From the NCBI GenBank assembly GCA_012963565.1, contig DTVJ01000156.1, forward strand, positions 1 to 19,271: a DNA stretch of 19,271 nucleotides, given 5' to 3'. The position numbers and the translations under genes were made by a program. Within the stretch, counting starts at the first letter, position 1. Every line of letters begins with the position of its first letter. Below, piece by piece: positions 7,263 to 14,963 of the stretch. This DNA comes from Piscirickettsiaceae bacterium (GTDB taxonomy: Bacteria > Pseudomonadota > Gammaproteobacteria > PS1 > Pseudothioglobaceae). Under the pieces are notes generated by a model. It ran no database searches and was not told the DNA's origin. It saw only the letters and a list, made by a program, of their open reading frames with translations.

Positions 7263-7898
7263 TTAAATAAGTGCTAATAACTCACCGGGTGAGTCAATTA
7301 AATAATCATAATTCCAATTTTGTTCAACTTTGCCATAGCCATAGCTGACAGCCACAGTTTTAATATTGGCATTTTTACCTGCCACTATGTCATTCTTATC
7401 ATCACCAACAAACAAACAATCTTGAGGTGAAACGCCAAGCTGTGCACAAGCATAAAGCAGTGGTGCAGGATGCGGCTTATTATATTCTAATGTATCCCCA
7501 CAGACGACCACATCAGGCTTTAATCCTAATTTATCTAATAATAAATGGGTTAAATTTTCAGGCTTATTAGTCACAACACCCCAAAACATTTTCCGATCTT
7601 TAACGTCCTCTAATAACGCATCAATGCCGTTAAATGTTTTTGAAAATTGATCAATATTATCAGTGTAGATTTTCAAGATTTTTTGGTGTCTATTGCTAAA
7701 TTCAGGATGGGACTCATCGCAATCAAACCCAAACTGAATCAAGGCTTTACCACCAAAGGCTACCAAAGGCTTGATTTGCTCATAAGGTTTTTCACTAAAT
7801 CCATTCTCTAATAACAAAGTATTAAGTGCGTAGGCTAAATCTGGAGCAGTGTCGATTAGTGTGCCATCTAAATCAAAAAGAATAGTGTTAATATTCAT
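7263..7898 (-). CDS. gph: HAD phosphatase, MupP-like (phosphoglycolate phosphatase family)
   Basis: This is a 211-residue HAD hydrolase with DLDGT (9-13, nucleophile and acid/base aspartates), VVTNKP as motif II, a motif III lysine in NKPHPAP, and GDDKNDIVAG as motif IV. A helical cap lies between motifs I and II. Such proteins are usually named Gph, which removes 2-phosphoglycolate formed by Rubisco or DNA repair. The segments WGVVTNKP, KPHPAPLLYAC, LFVGDD-x-x-DI and VAVSYGY, and a yciK gene in the same operon, resemble Pseudomonas MupP, the N-acetylmuramate-6-phosphate phosphatase of peptidoglycan recycling. Both roles remain possible. It is the first gene of phosphatase-rmuC-yciK and diverges from plsC. 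The symbol gph denotes the family only. Confidence 0.85.
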   Translation of the reverse strand: MNINTILFDLDGTLIDTAPDLAYALNTLLLENGFSEKPYEQIKPLVAFGGKALIQFGFDCDESHPEFSNRHQKILKIYTDNIDQFSKTFNGIDALLEDVKDRKMFWGVVTNKPENLTHLLLDKLGLKPDVVVCGDTLEYNKPHPAPLLYACAQLGVSPQDCLFVGDDKNDIVAGKNANIKTVAVSYGYGKVEQNWNYDYLIDSPGELLALI

Positions 7899-7955
7899 GC
7901 AAAACCATTAAAATCTTAAGTCTATGAATTATAACGTTTACACTAACAAGTACTT
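7899..7955. promoter_or_regulatory. Divergent promoter region, phosphatase operon and plsC
   Basis: These 57 bp must hold promoters for both directions. ATTATAAC at 7928-7935 gives TATAAT on the minus strand (7933-7928) and TATAAC on the plus strand (7930-7935), so the two -10 elements may overlap. I found no convincing -35 box on either strand. Confidence 0.3.
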
Positions 7956-8663
7956 ATGCTGTTTTTAAGATCATTATTATATTTCTTAGGCTCAGCTATT
8001 GTTCTTATTGTCCTAGTCACAATTGCACTGGTCTTGTTCTTTATTCCACTTAAAGCTCGTTATGCTATTTTGTCAAAGTGGTCATTCTTTTGCATGTGGT
8101 GGTTGCGCATTACATTAAACATCAAATTCAACGTTATTGGCAAAGAAAACATTCCAAATACCGCCTGCGTCATTATTTCTAATCATCAATCCACTTGGGA
8201 AACATTAGCCTTTCAAAAAATTTTTCCACACCAAACTTGGGTGCTAAAACAAGAACTACTACAGATACCTGTTTTTGGTTGGGGTTTGCTATTACTTAAG
8301 CCTATTATTATTGACCGTGGTGAGAAACTAAAAGCCCTTAAAAAGATGATTAAACAAGGTGCTGATAGACTTAAAGAAGGTATTTTTGTGGTAGTTTATC
8401 CTGAAGGAACGCGTCAGCCTTATGGGCAATTGGGAGAATATCAAAATGGTGCTATTGCCATTTCCAAAAAGACAGGTTGCGACATTTTGCCTGTTTTTCA
8501 TAATGCGGGCAAGCTTTGGCCTAAGGGTAGTTTTGTTAAACACCCAGGAATTATTTCAGTAGTAATTGGCGAGCCAATTAGTGTTCAAGGCAAGTCAGCT
8601 ACAGAACTTACTAAAGAAATTAAAGATTGGACACAAGCTCAATCAATAAGTATTAATCAATAA
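7956..8663 (+). CDS. plsC: 1-acyl-sn-glycerol-3-phosphate acyltransferase
   Basis: PlsC acylates lysophosphatidic acid at sn-2 to give phosphatidic acid at the inner membrane. The 235 residues match the family. There is an N-terminal hydrophobic segment (about 7-30). The catalytic motif NHQSTWE gives H77-x4-E82, a form seen in some proteobacterial PlsC proteins in place of H-x4-D. IIIDRG at 117-122 is motif II and YPEGTRQPYG at 148-157 is motif III, which binds the phosphate. LLQIPVFGWG (101-110) is also typical. The gene stands alone, divergent from the phosphatase operon and convergent on rnt with 27 bp between and no visible terminator. The start has no strong Shine-Dalgarno. Confidence 0.93.
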   Translation: MLFLRSLLYFLGSAIVLIVLVTIALVLFFIPLKARYAILSKWSFFCMWWLRITLNIKFNVIGKENIPNTACVIISNHQSTWETLAFQKIFPHQTWVLKQELLQIPVFGWGLLLLKPIIIDRGEKLKALKKMIKQGADRLKEGIFVVVYPEGTRQPYGQLGEYQNGAIAISKKTGCDILPVFHNAGKLWPKGSFVKHPGIISVVIGEPISVQGKSATELTKEIKDWTQAQSISINQ

Positions 8664-8690
8664 TCGATATAGGCATCAAATACAAAAAAA

Positions 8691-9281
8691 TTAGTTGTAC
8701 TCTTGTGCATTGAAAATTTGACAAAATAGTTCGGCGGTTTTTTGCGTGTCATATAGTGCTGAATGTGCCTTGGCATCATCCCACTCGATGTTAGCTATAC
8801 GCATGGCTTTTGCCAACACAGTTTCACCATAATAAAGCGCTGATAAACTAACAGTGTCTAATGTTGAGAATTGATGAAATGGGCTGCTTTGTTTAGAGCG
8901 CTCAGCGGCCGCTTTTAAAAAACCCAAATCAAAAAAAGCATTATGCCCTACCAATATTGCACGGGTGCATTCTTCATCTTTAATCTCAGCGCTTACCTGT
9001 GTGAAAATTTCACCCAAAGCTTGTTTTTCACTGACTGCCATACGAAAAGGATTATTCACATCAATGCCATTAAACTTTAACGCACTCGGATCTAAATTAG
9101 CACCCTTAAAAGGCTCTATATGAAAGTGTTGCGGTTCTTTAGGATAAAAAACGCCCTTAGCATCAATACCGATTACGATCGCACAAATCTCAAGCATAGC
9201 GTCGGTTTTATCATTAAAACCACCAGTTTCGATATCTATAACAACGGGCAAATAACCTCTGATGCGTTCATTAATTTGCAT
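8691..9281 (-). CDS. rnt: Ribonuclease T
   Basis: RNase T is a homodimeric 3'-5' exoribonuclease of the DEDDh group. It trims the 3' ends of tRNA, 5S and 23S rRNA and turns over the tRNA CCA end. The 196 residues (E. coli 215) contain all DEDDh positions: D16 and E18 in VIDIETGGF, D118 in GHNAFFDLGF, and H173 and D178 in AHSALYDT. N-terminal similarity to the family begins at residue 8 (RGYLPVVIDIETGGFN), which separates it from DnaQ-type proofreading exonucleases. Its ATG lies two bases after the stop of the acetyltransferase gene, so the pair is probably co-transcribed and coupled. Confidence 0.95.
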   Translation of the reverse strand: MQINERIRGYLPVVIDIETGGFNDKTDAMLEICAIVIGIDAKGVFYPKEPQHFHIEPFKGANLDPSALKFNGIDVNNPFRMAVSEKQALGEIFTQVSAEIKDEECTRAILVGHNAFFDLGFLKAAAERSKQSSPFHQFSTLDTVSLSALYYGETVLAKAMRIANIEWDDAKAHSALYDTQKTAELFCQIFNAQEYN

Positions 9282-9283
9282 AT

Positions 9284-9709
9284 TTAATTGACATCTTTAA
9301 AAAAAATAGAAGAATTACGTTGATGATTAAATAAGGCTTGACGCTTGATCGGAAGCTCATCAATTTTCATTTGCACAAATCCATACTTAAAAAACCACTG
9401 TGTATTGTATTTAGTAAGTGCAAAAATTTTGGAAAAATTTGAAATGCGTGCTTTTTGCATAATCTCATCGAGTAATTTAGCTGAAAAACCTTGATTTTGC
9501 ACTTGTTTTGACACAGCTAAGGCATAAATTTCACCCATTTTTCCTTCTTTGCAGTCTTTTAAGCCTGCACAAGCAACCAGCTTGCCAGAATTGTGCAACA
9601 AAATAAAATCGTCAATATTGTCAACAATTTGATCATAAGCTCTAGGCAAAATCTTACCTTCCTTCACAAAGGGCTCAATCAATTCTAAAATTTGCTCAGC
9701 TTTATTCAA
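9284..9709 (-). CDS. Single-domain GNAT acetyltransferase, N-acetylglutamate-synthase-like
   Basis: This 141-residue GNAT protein resembles the C-terminal acetyltransferase half of ArgA, which acetylates glutamate in the first step of arginine synthesis. Matching stretches are ILELIEPFVKEGKILPR (7-23), GEIYALAVS (59-67), the acetyl-CoA loop QNQGFSAKLL (71-80), LTKYNTQWFFKYGF (98-111) and IDELPIKRQALFNHQR (116-131), compared with HWFQERGF and LYNYQR in E. coli ArgA. The amino-acid-kinase-like half, which senses arginine, is absent. The only usable start is TTG at 9709, since an in-frame TAA lies 12 codons upstream. The intervening codons could encode the missing first strand of the fold. The gene precedes rnt. 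It could also be a GNAT with another substrate. Confidence 0.75.
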   Translation of the reverse strand: MNKAEQILELIEPFVKEGKILPRAYDQIVDNIDDFILLHNSGKLVACAGLKDCKEGKMGEIYALAVSKQVQNQGFSAKLLDEIMQKARISNFSKIFALTKYNTQWFFKYGFVQMKIDELPIKRQALFNHQRNSSIFFKDVN

Positions 9710-9741
9710 TACAGACTCAAAACGTAGATAGAACCTGCCAT
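9706..9741 (-). other. Possible 11-codon leader ORF before the NAGS-like gene
   Basis: An ATG at 9741 opens MAGSIYVLSLY and stops at a TGA (9708-9706) that overlaps the TTG start of the acetyltransferase as TTGA. It may couple translation of the downstream gene or may be chance. No ribosome-binding site is evident. Confidence 0.2.
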
Positions 9742-9783
9742 TTTAGTCTAAAATTTAATCTTTTTTAGTAAACGAATTACATT

Positions 9784-11448
9784 ATGTCTAATACAAGAAA
9801 ATACTCCTCTCTAGTCGTTGACGGTTATGAGCGCGCACCCTCTCGTGCCATGCTTTATCCAGTGGGTTTTAAAAAAGAAGATTTCAAAAAACCTCAGGTC
9901 GGTATTGCCTCCACTTGGTCGATGGTTACGCCTTGTAATATGCACATTAATAAACTCGCTGATGAAGCTGAAATAGGGGTTAATGGTGCCGGCGGTAAAG
10001 GTGTAATTTTTAATACTATAACTGTCTCAGATGGTATTTCTATGGGTTCTGAGGGTATGAAGTATTCTCTAGTTTCTCGCGAGGTAATTGCAGATTCAAT
10101 TGAGACAGTAGTTGGTTGTCAGGGCTTTGATGGCGTAGTAGCTATTGGTGGTTGTGATAAAAATATGCCAGGCTGTATCATTGGTCTTGCACGTCTTAAT
10201 CGTCCAAGTATTTTTGTTTACGGTGGTACGATTCAACCAGGTAAAAACCATACTGACGTGGTTAGTGTGTTTGAGGCAGTGGGTCAATTTGCCAACAATG
10301 CCATTGATGCAATTGAGCTTGAAAATATTGAAAAAACAGCCATTCCTGGTCCAGGCTCTTGTGGTGGTATGTACACTGCCAATACTATGGCGTCAGCCAT
10401 TGAAGCTTTAGGTATGAGCTTACCAAACTCTTCAGCGCAAGATGCAATTTCAGCTGATAAAGATAGAGATTGTATTCGTGCAGGTGAAGCAGTTCTTAAC
10501 TTACTTGAAAAAGACCTTAAGCCACGTGACATTATGACCATGGAGGCATTCGAAAATGCCATCACCCTTATTATTACCCTAGGCGGTTCAACCAATGCAG
10601 TACTACATTTAATCGCCATGGCTGATGCTGCTGGTGTTGACTTAAACATTGATGATTTCACTCGTATTGGTGCTAATGTACCAGTACTTGCTGATCTTAA
10701 GCCATCAGGTAAATATATGATGAGTGAATTAGTGGCTATTGGCGGAACTCTACCTTTAATGAAAATGTTACTAGATGCTGGACTATTGCACGGTGATTGC
10801 ATGACAGTCACTGGCAAAACAATGGCTGAAAATTTGGCCGATGTTAAACCGTATAATGATTTACAAGATGTTATTAGACCACTTGATAATCCAATTAAAA
10901 AAGACTCACACCTTAGAATTTTACGAGGCAATCTAGCTTCTGAAGGTTCAGTTGCAAAGATCACTGGTAAAGAAGGCTTAAGCTTTAAGGGTGTGGCTAA
11001 ATGTTTTGGTCGCGAAGAGGATGCCCTTGCAGCCGTGCTTAATGATGAAATTAAAGCCGGTGATGTTATTGTAATTCGTTATGAAGGCCCTGCGGGTGGT
11101 CCAGGTATGCGTGAGATGCTCGCTCCTACTTCTGCCGTCATGGGTAAAGGTTTGGGTGGTAAAGTAGCTCTAATTACTGATGGTCGCTTCTCTGGTGGCA
11201 CACACGGTTTTGTGGTTGGTCACATTACCCCTGAAGCCTTTAAAGGTGGCGTCTTAGCCGTGGTTGAAGATGGCGATGAAATCTTAATTGATGCTGAAAA
11301 TAACGTTTTAGAATTATTGGTCGATCAATCAATCATTGATGAACGCTTATCTAACTGGACACAACCAGCACCAAACTACACCAAGGGTGTTTTGGCTAAA
11401 TTTGCAAAGTTGGCTAAGTCTGCCTCTGAGGGTGCTGTTACTGATTAG
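9784..11448 (+). CDS. ilvD: Dihydroxy-acid dehydratase
   Basis: IlvD dehydrates 2,3-dihydroxy-isovalerate and 2,3-dihydroxy-3-methylvalerate to the 2-oxo acids, the third step of valine and isoleucine synthesis, using an Fe-S cluster and Mg. At 554 residues it belongs to the shorter IlvD type (E. coli 616). Cluster cysteines are C51 in TPCNMHI, C124 in GGCDKNMPG and C193 in GPGSCGGMYTANTM. The C-terminal half carries YEGPAGGPGMREML and DGRFSGGTHGFVVGHI, both family signatures. The gene stands alone: no other ilv gene is adjacent, it diverges from the NAGS-like gene, and a strong terminator follows. No clear Shine-Dalgarno precedes the ATG. Confidence 0.98.
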   Translation: MSNTRKYSSLVVDGYERAPSRAMLYPVGFKKEDFKKPQVGIASTWSMVTPCNMHINKLADEAEIGVNGAGGKGVIFNTITVSDGISMGSEGMKYSLVSREVIADSIETVVGCQGFDGVVAIGGCDKNMPGCIIGLARLNRPSIFVYGGTIQPGKNHTDVVSVFEAVGQFANNAIDAIELENIEKTAIPGPGSCGGMYTANTMASAIEALGMSLPNSSAQDAISADKDRDCIRAGEAVLNLLEKDLKPRDIMTMEAFENAITLIITLGGSTNAVLHLIAMADAAGVDLNIDDFTRIGANVPVLADLKPSGKYMMSELVAIGGTLPLMKMLLDAGLLHGDCMTVTGKTMAENLADVKPYNDLQDVIRPLDNPIKKDSHLRILRGNLASEGSVAKITGKEGLSFKGVAKCFGREEDALAAVLNDEIKAGDVIVIRYEGPAGGPGMREMLAPTSAVMGKGLGGKVALITDGRFSGGTHGFVVGHITPEAFKGGVLAVVEDGDEILIDAENNVLELLVDQSIIDERLSNWTQPAPNYTKGVLAKFAKLAKSASEGAVTD

Positions 11449-11466
11449 TCGTTGACCTATTGCACT

Positions 11467-11494
11467 AAAAAAGGAGGCTAAAGCCTCCTTTTTT
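11467..11494. terminator. Strong bidirectional terminator between ilvD and rnr
   Basis: AAAAAAGGAGGC, loop TAAA, then GCCTCCTTTTTT make a perfect 12-bp hairpin with a GC core and T tracts on both strands. It closes both ilvD and the hflK-to-rnr operon, which converge here. Confidence 0.93.
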
Positions 11495-11504
11495 ATTAAC
11501 TAAA

Positions 11505-13622
11505 CTAATCAGCTGGTGTAAATACCATTTGCCGATCATCTAGATTAACCGAAGCAATCTGGATCTTGATGGTGTCACCGAGTTGGTAGACTTTACCAGT
11601 ACGCTCACCTTTAAGTTGATGATGAATATCATCAAAGATATAGTAATCGTCTTTCATATCGCGCATGGCGATCATACCTTCTACAAATACATCAGTGAGC
11701 TCAATAAAGATACCAAAGCCAGCAACACCAGAAATAACGCCATTAAAAGTCTCTCCAACTTTGTCACGCATATATTCACATTTAAGCCATTGTTCAACAT
11801 CACGTGAAGCAACATCAGCCCTACGTTCAGTCATTGACAAGTGTTCACCAGTCTCATGCATTTTCTTGCTAGGCTTTCTACTTTTTTTATCAATGACACG
11901 ATTAATAGCACGGTGCACTAATAGATCTGGATAACGACGAATCGGTGAAGTAAAGTGAGTGTAATCCTCGAATGCTAAGCCAAAGTGACCTTCGTTAGCA
12001 GGTGTATACACTGCTTGCTTCATGGTGCGTAGTACAACAGTTTTAATGATATTTTCATCATCTCTACCTTTGGCATCCTCAAGCACCTTGGCAAAATCTT
12101 TAGATTCAGGTTGCGCGCCGCCTTCTAAGGTTAATCCTATTGCAGTTAAAAACTGACGAGTCACCTCTACTTTTTCAGCCGTTGGCTTAGGGTGAATTCT
12201 ATACAAGAAATCTTCATCGTGATGCGCTAAGAACTTAGCCGTGGATTGATTAGCCATGAGCATACATTCTTCAATCAGCTTGTGTGCATCGTTACGAGAA
12301 CGAGCAATAATATTGTCAATCTTACCCTTATTATTAAATATAATTTGTGACTCAATACGATCGAAGTCCATCACACCGCGCTTAGTTCTAGCATCTTTAA
12401 GTGCTTTATAAAGATCATAAAGTGCATTTAAATTATCCATCACTGATGAATATTCTTGAATTAAATCATCATCATGACGCTCTAAAATGTGACTAACTTT
12501 GGTATAAGTCAAGCGTGCGTGTGAAAACATAACGGCTGGATAGAACTTAAAATCTATTAAATTACCTTTTGAATCAATATTCATTTCACAAGTCATACAT
12601 AAGCGCTCAACATCTGGATTAATTGAACACAATCCATTTGACAAAGCCTCAGGTAGCATTGGCACTACACGACGCGGGAAATACACAGAATTACCACGAT
12701 CAATAGCATCCTTATCTAATTCTGAGCCTTCTTTAACATAATGCGATACATCAGCAATAGCTACGACCAGCTTCCAGCCATTTTTAGTAGGCTCGGCATA
12801 AACTGCGTCATCAAAATCACGTGAGTCTTCGCCATCAATAGTAACAAGCTTCATGTCGGTAATATCAACACGACCTTTCTTATCTGCCTTGGTAACGGTA
12901 GTTGGTAATTTAGCTGTTTGTGCTAGTGCTTCTTCTGAGAAATCAACCGGAATACCATTGCGATAAAGTGCGGAGTCTGTCTCGACACCTTCATCCATAT
13001 AAGAGCCCAATACTTGGATAATTCTTCCTGTGGCTAGTGTATCAAGTGTGGGTGATTTTAAGATTTCAACAATGACGATTTGCTCATCTGTGTGTTCTTT
13101 ACCCACTTTTGGAATACTAATGTTGTGTCTGATACGTTTATCATCCACCACTACGTAAGCACCCTCTTGGTCAAGATGCAAACGACCCACTACAGTTTTA
13201 ATGCTTTCAATGACTTTAACAATCTCGGCGTCACCACGCTGATTAAGTAAGCGTGCTTTAACCTTGTCGCCATGAAATACTAATTGCATTTGCTTAGCAG
13301 AAAGGCGTAAATCCTTACCGCCTTTGTCCAGTGCAATAAAGCCAAAACCTTTCGGATTAGCGATTACCGTTCCTGTCATGGCTCCGCCTTTACCAGTGTA
13401 AATGCGATACACACCATCACGATTACAGTTCAGCTGTTGATCGCGAACCATGGCTCTCAAACGATGAGTAAGTGGTTTCTTTTGCTGATTGTCGACCTTG
13501 AGTAGGTCGAATAGATCGTGCTTTGTTAGGGGTTTTTTCTTAATAAAACCAAGAATATATTCCCTAGAGGGAATTGGATTATCGTATTTTTCTGATTCTC
13601 TCTTTTGATGGGGGTCAGTCAT
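11505..13622 (-). CDS. rnr: Ribonuclease R
   Basis: RNase R is a processive 3'-5' hydrolytic exoribonuclease of the RNB family that degrades structured RNA, rRNA fragments and, with tmRNA, non-stop mRNA. Domains in order are an N-terminal winged helix (about 18-75), two cold-shock domains (about 80-220), the RNB domain with the metal-binding aspartates in TIDGEDSRDFDDA (D263, D269, D271, D272, matching D272/D278/D280 of E. coli with a constant offset) and a C-terminal S1 domain (about 625-700). At 705 residues it ends right after S1 (VFTPAD) and lacks the lysine-rich tail that takes the E. coli protein to 813. It is the last gene of hflK-hflC-hisZ-purA-rnr, three bases after purA. Confidence 0.96.
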   Translation of the reverse strand: MTDPHQKRESEKYDNPIPSREYILGFIKKKPLTKHDLFDLLKVDNQQKKPLTHRLRAMVRDQQLNCNRDGVYRIYTGKGGAMTGTVIANPKGFGFIALDKGGKDLRLSAKQMQLVFHGDKVKARLLNQRGDAEIVKVIESIKTVVGRLHLDQEGAYVVVDDKRIRHNISIPKVGKEHTDEQIVIVEILKSPTLDTLATGRIIQVLGSYMDEGVETDSALYRNGIPVDFSEEALAQTAKLPTTVTKADKKGRVDITDMKLVTIDGEDSRDFDDAVYAEPTKNGWKLVVAIADVSHYVKEGSELDKDAIDRGNSVYFPRRVVPMLPEALSNGLCSINPDVERLCMTCEMNIDSKGNLIDFKFYPAVMFSHARLTYTKVSHILERHDDDLIQEYSSVMDNLNALYDLYKALKDARTKRGVMDFDRIESQIIFNNKGKIDNIIARSRNDAHKLIEECMLMANQSTAKFLAHHDEDFLYRIHPKPTAEKVEVTRQFLTAIGLTLEGGAQPESKDFAKVLEDAKGRDDENIIKTVVLRTMKQAVYTPANEGHFGLAFEDYTHFTSPIRRYPDLLVHRAINRVIDKKSRKPSKKMHETGEHLSMTERRADVASRDVEQWLKCEYMRDKVGETFNGVISGVAGFGIFIELTDVFVEGMIAMRDMKDDYYIFDDIHHQLKGERTGKVYQLGDTIKIQIASVNLDDRQMVFTPAD

Positions 13623-13625
13623 GAA

Positions 13626-14942
13626 TTACTCGAATGGGTGTTTAAGGATTAAAGTCTCGTCACGATCTGGGCCAGTTGACAAGATATCTACTGGTAGATT
13701 GGATAATTCTTCGATCTTACGGATATAATTTTGTGCTTCTATTGGCAGTGAGTCAAATGAGCTGGTGCCAATGGTTGAAGTATTCCATCCTGGCATGTCA
13801 ATGTAAATTGGATTGGCTTTTGCATAACCTTCAGCTGCGTATGGCGGTACAGTTGTCTCCTTACCATCAATTTCATAAGCAATACAAATCTTAATAGTAT
13901 CTAGGTTATCCATCACATCAAGCTTAGTCAAGCAAATACCAGTCACCGCGTTAAGCTTAAACGAACGATTTAAGGTCACCATGTCTAACCAGCCGCAGCG
14001 TCTTTGACGGCCTGTTGTTGCGCCAAACTCACAACCGACAGTGCCCAATTCTTTACCAATATTATCACCTTCGTCAGTCGTAACATCGTAAATTAATTCT
14101 GTTGGGAATGGACCACCACCAACACGCGTGGTGTAAGCCTTCACAATACCTAATACATAATCAATATCAGTCACACCCACACCAGAACCAGTCACCGCAC
14201 CACCAGAGGTAGTATTTGATGAAGTTACAAATGGGTATGTGCCTTGGTCAATATCTAATAATGCACCTTGAGCACCCTCAAATAAAGTGTTTTTACCATT
14301 GGCAATGTTTTGATGGATTGCTTCAGTGACGTCAGTAATCATGTGCTTGATGAGCTTGGCTTGTGCCATGGCCTCATCTAACGTGGTTTGATAATCTACC
14401 GCATCAACACCGTAATAATTCGTTAATGCAAAGTTGTGATATTCCATCACTTCTTCTAACTTGGAGGCAAATAATTCTGGATCTAGTAAGTCACCAGCGC
14501 GCAAACCACGGCGTGCTACTTTGTCTTCATAAGTGGGGCCGATACCGTTACCCGTTGTGCCAATCGCTGCTTTGCCACGCTTGACTTCACGTGCGCCATC
14601 TAGGGCAATATGATATGGCAAAATCAGTGGGCAGCCCGGACTGATTTTTAAGCGTTTGGACACATCAACACCAGCCTCTTCAAGCTCTGCCATTTCTTTT
14701 AATAATGCAGACATTGATAACACCACACCGTGGCCAATTAAACACTCAACATTCTCACGTAAAATACCTGATGGGATCAAATGTAACACGGTTTTCTCGC
14801 CATCAATCACCAGTGTGTGACCGGCATTATGTCCGCCTTGGAAGCGAACCACGCTTGAAACTTTATCCGTGATTAAATCTACTACTTTACCTTTTCCTTC
14901 ATCGCCCCACTGGGTGCCAATGATTACTACATTTTTTGACAT
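13626..14942 (-). CDS. purA: Adenylosuccinate synthetase
   Basis: PurA condenses IMP and aspartate with GTP hydrolysis to adenylosuccinate, the first committed step to AMP. The 438 residues fit the family (E. coli 432). GTQWGDEGKGK at 9-19 contains the catalytic D14, and GGHNAGHT at 36-43 contains H42; these match D13 and H41 of E. coli. IGTTGNGIGPTYEDK forms the IMP site, and TTGRQRRCGWLD and the STGPDR C-terminal loop are present. The ATG at 14942 has TAGGA about seven bases upstream. The neighbours hisZ and rnr and the upstream hflKC are the arrangement common in gammaproteobacteria. Confidence 0.98.
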   Translation of the reverse strand: MSKNVVIIGTQWGDEGKGKVVDLITDKVSSVVRFQGGHNAGHTLVIDGEKTVLHLIPSGILRENVECLIGHGVVLSMSALLKEMAELEEAGVDVSKRLKISPGCPLILPYHIALDGAREVKRGKAAIGTTGNGIGPTYEDKVARRGLRAGDLLDPELFASKLEEVMEYHNFALTNYYGVDAVDYQTTLDEAMAQAKLIKHMITDVTEAIHQNIANGKNTLFEGAQGALLDIDQGTYPFVTSSNTTSGGAVTGSGVGVTDIDYVLGIVKAYTTRVGGGPFPTELIYDVTTDEGDNIGKELGTVGCEFGATTGRQRRCGWLDMVTLNRSFKLNAVTGICLTKLDVMDNLDTIKICIAYEIDGKETTVPPYAAEGYAKANPIYIDMPGWNTSTIGTSSFDSLPIEAQNYIRKIEELSNLPVDILSTGPDRDETLILKHPFE

Positions 14943-14963
14943 ACAATTCCTAACTATTTAATA

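Noticed and set aside
8154..8205. PlsC with a broken H-x4-D catalytic motif (Glu in place of Asp)
   Set aside because: H-x4-E with the same KHQS/NHQS-TWET context is, to my knowledge, a normal variant in proteobacterial PlsC proteins, so it is not evidence of inactivity.
10284..10964. 226-codon open frame antisense to ilvD
   Set aside because: It lies fully inside a convincing IlvD frame, has low-complexity Ser/Ala-rich composition, no family resemblance and no ribosome-binding site.
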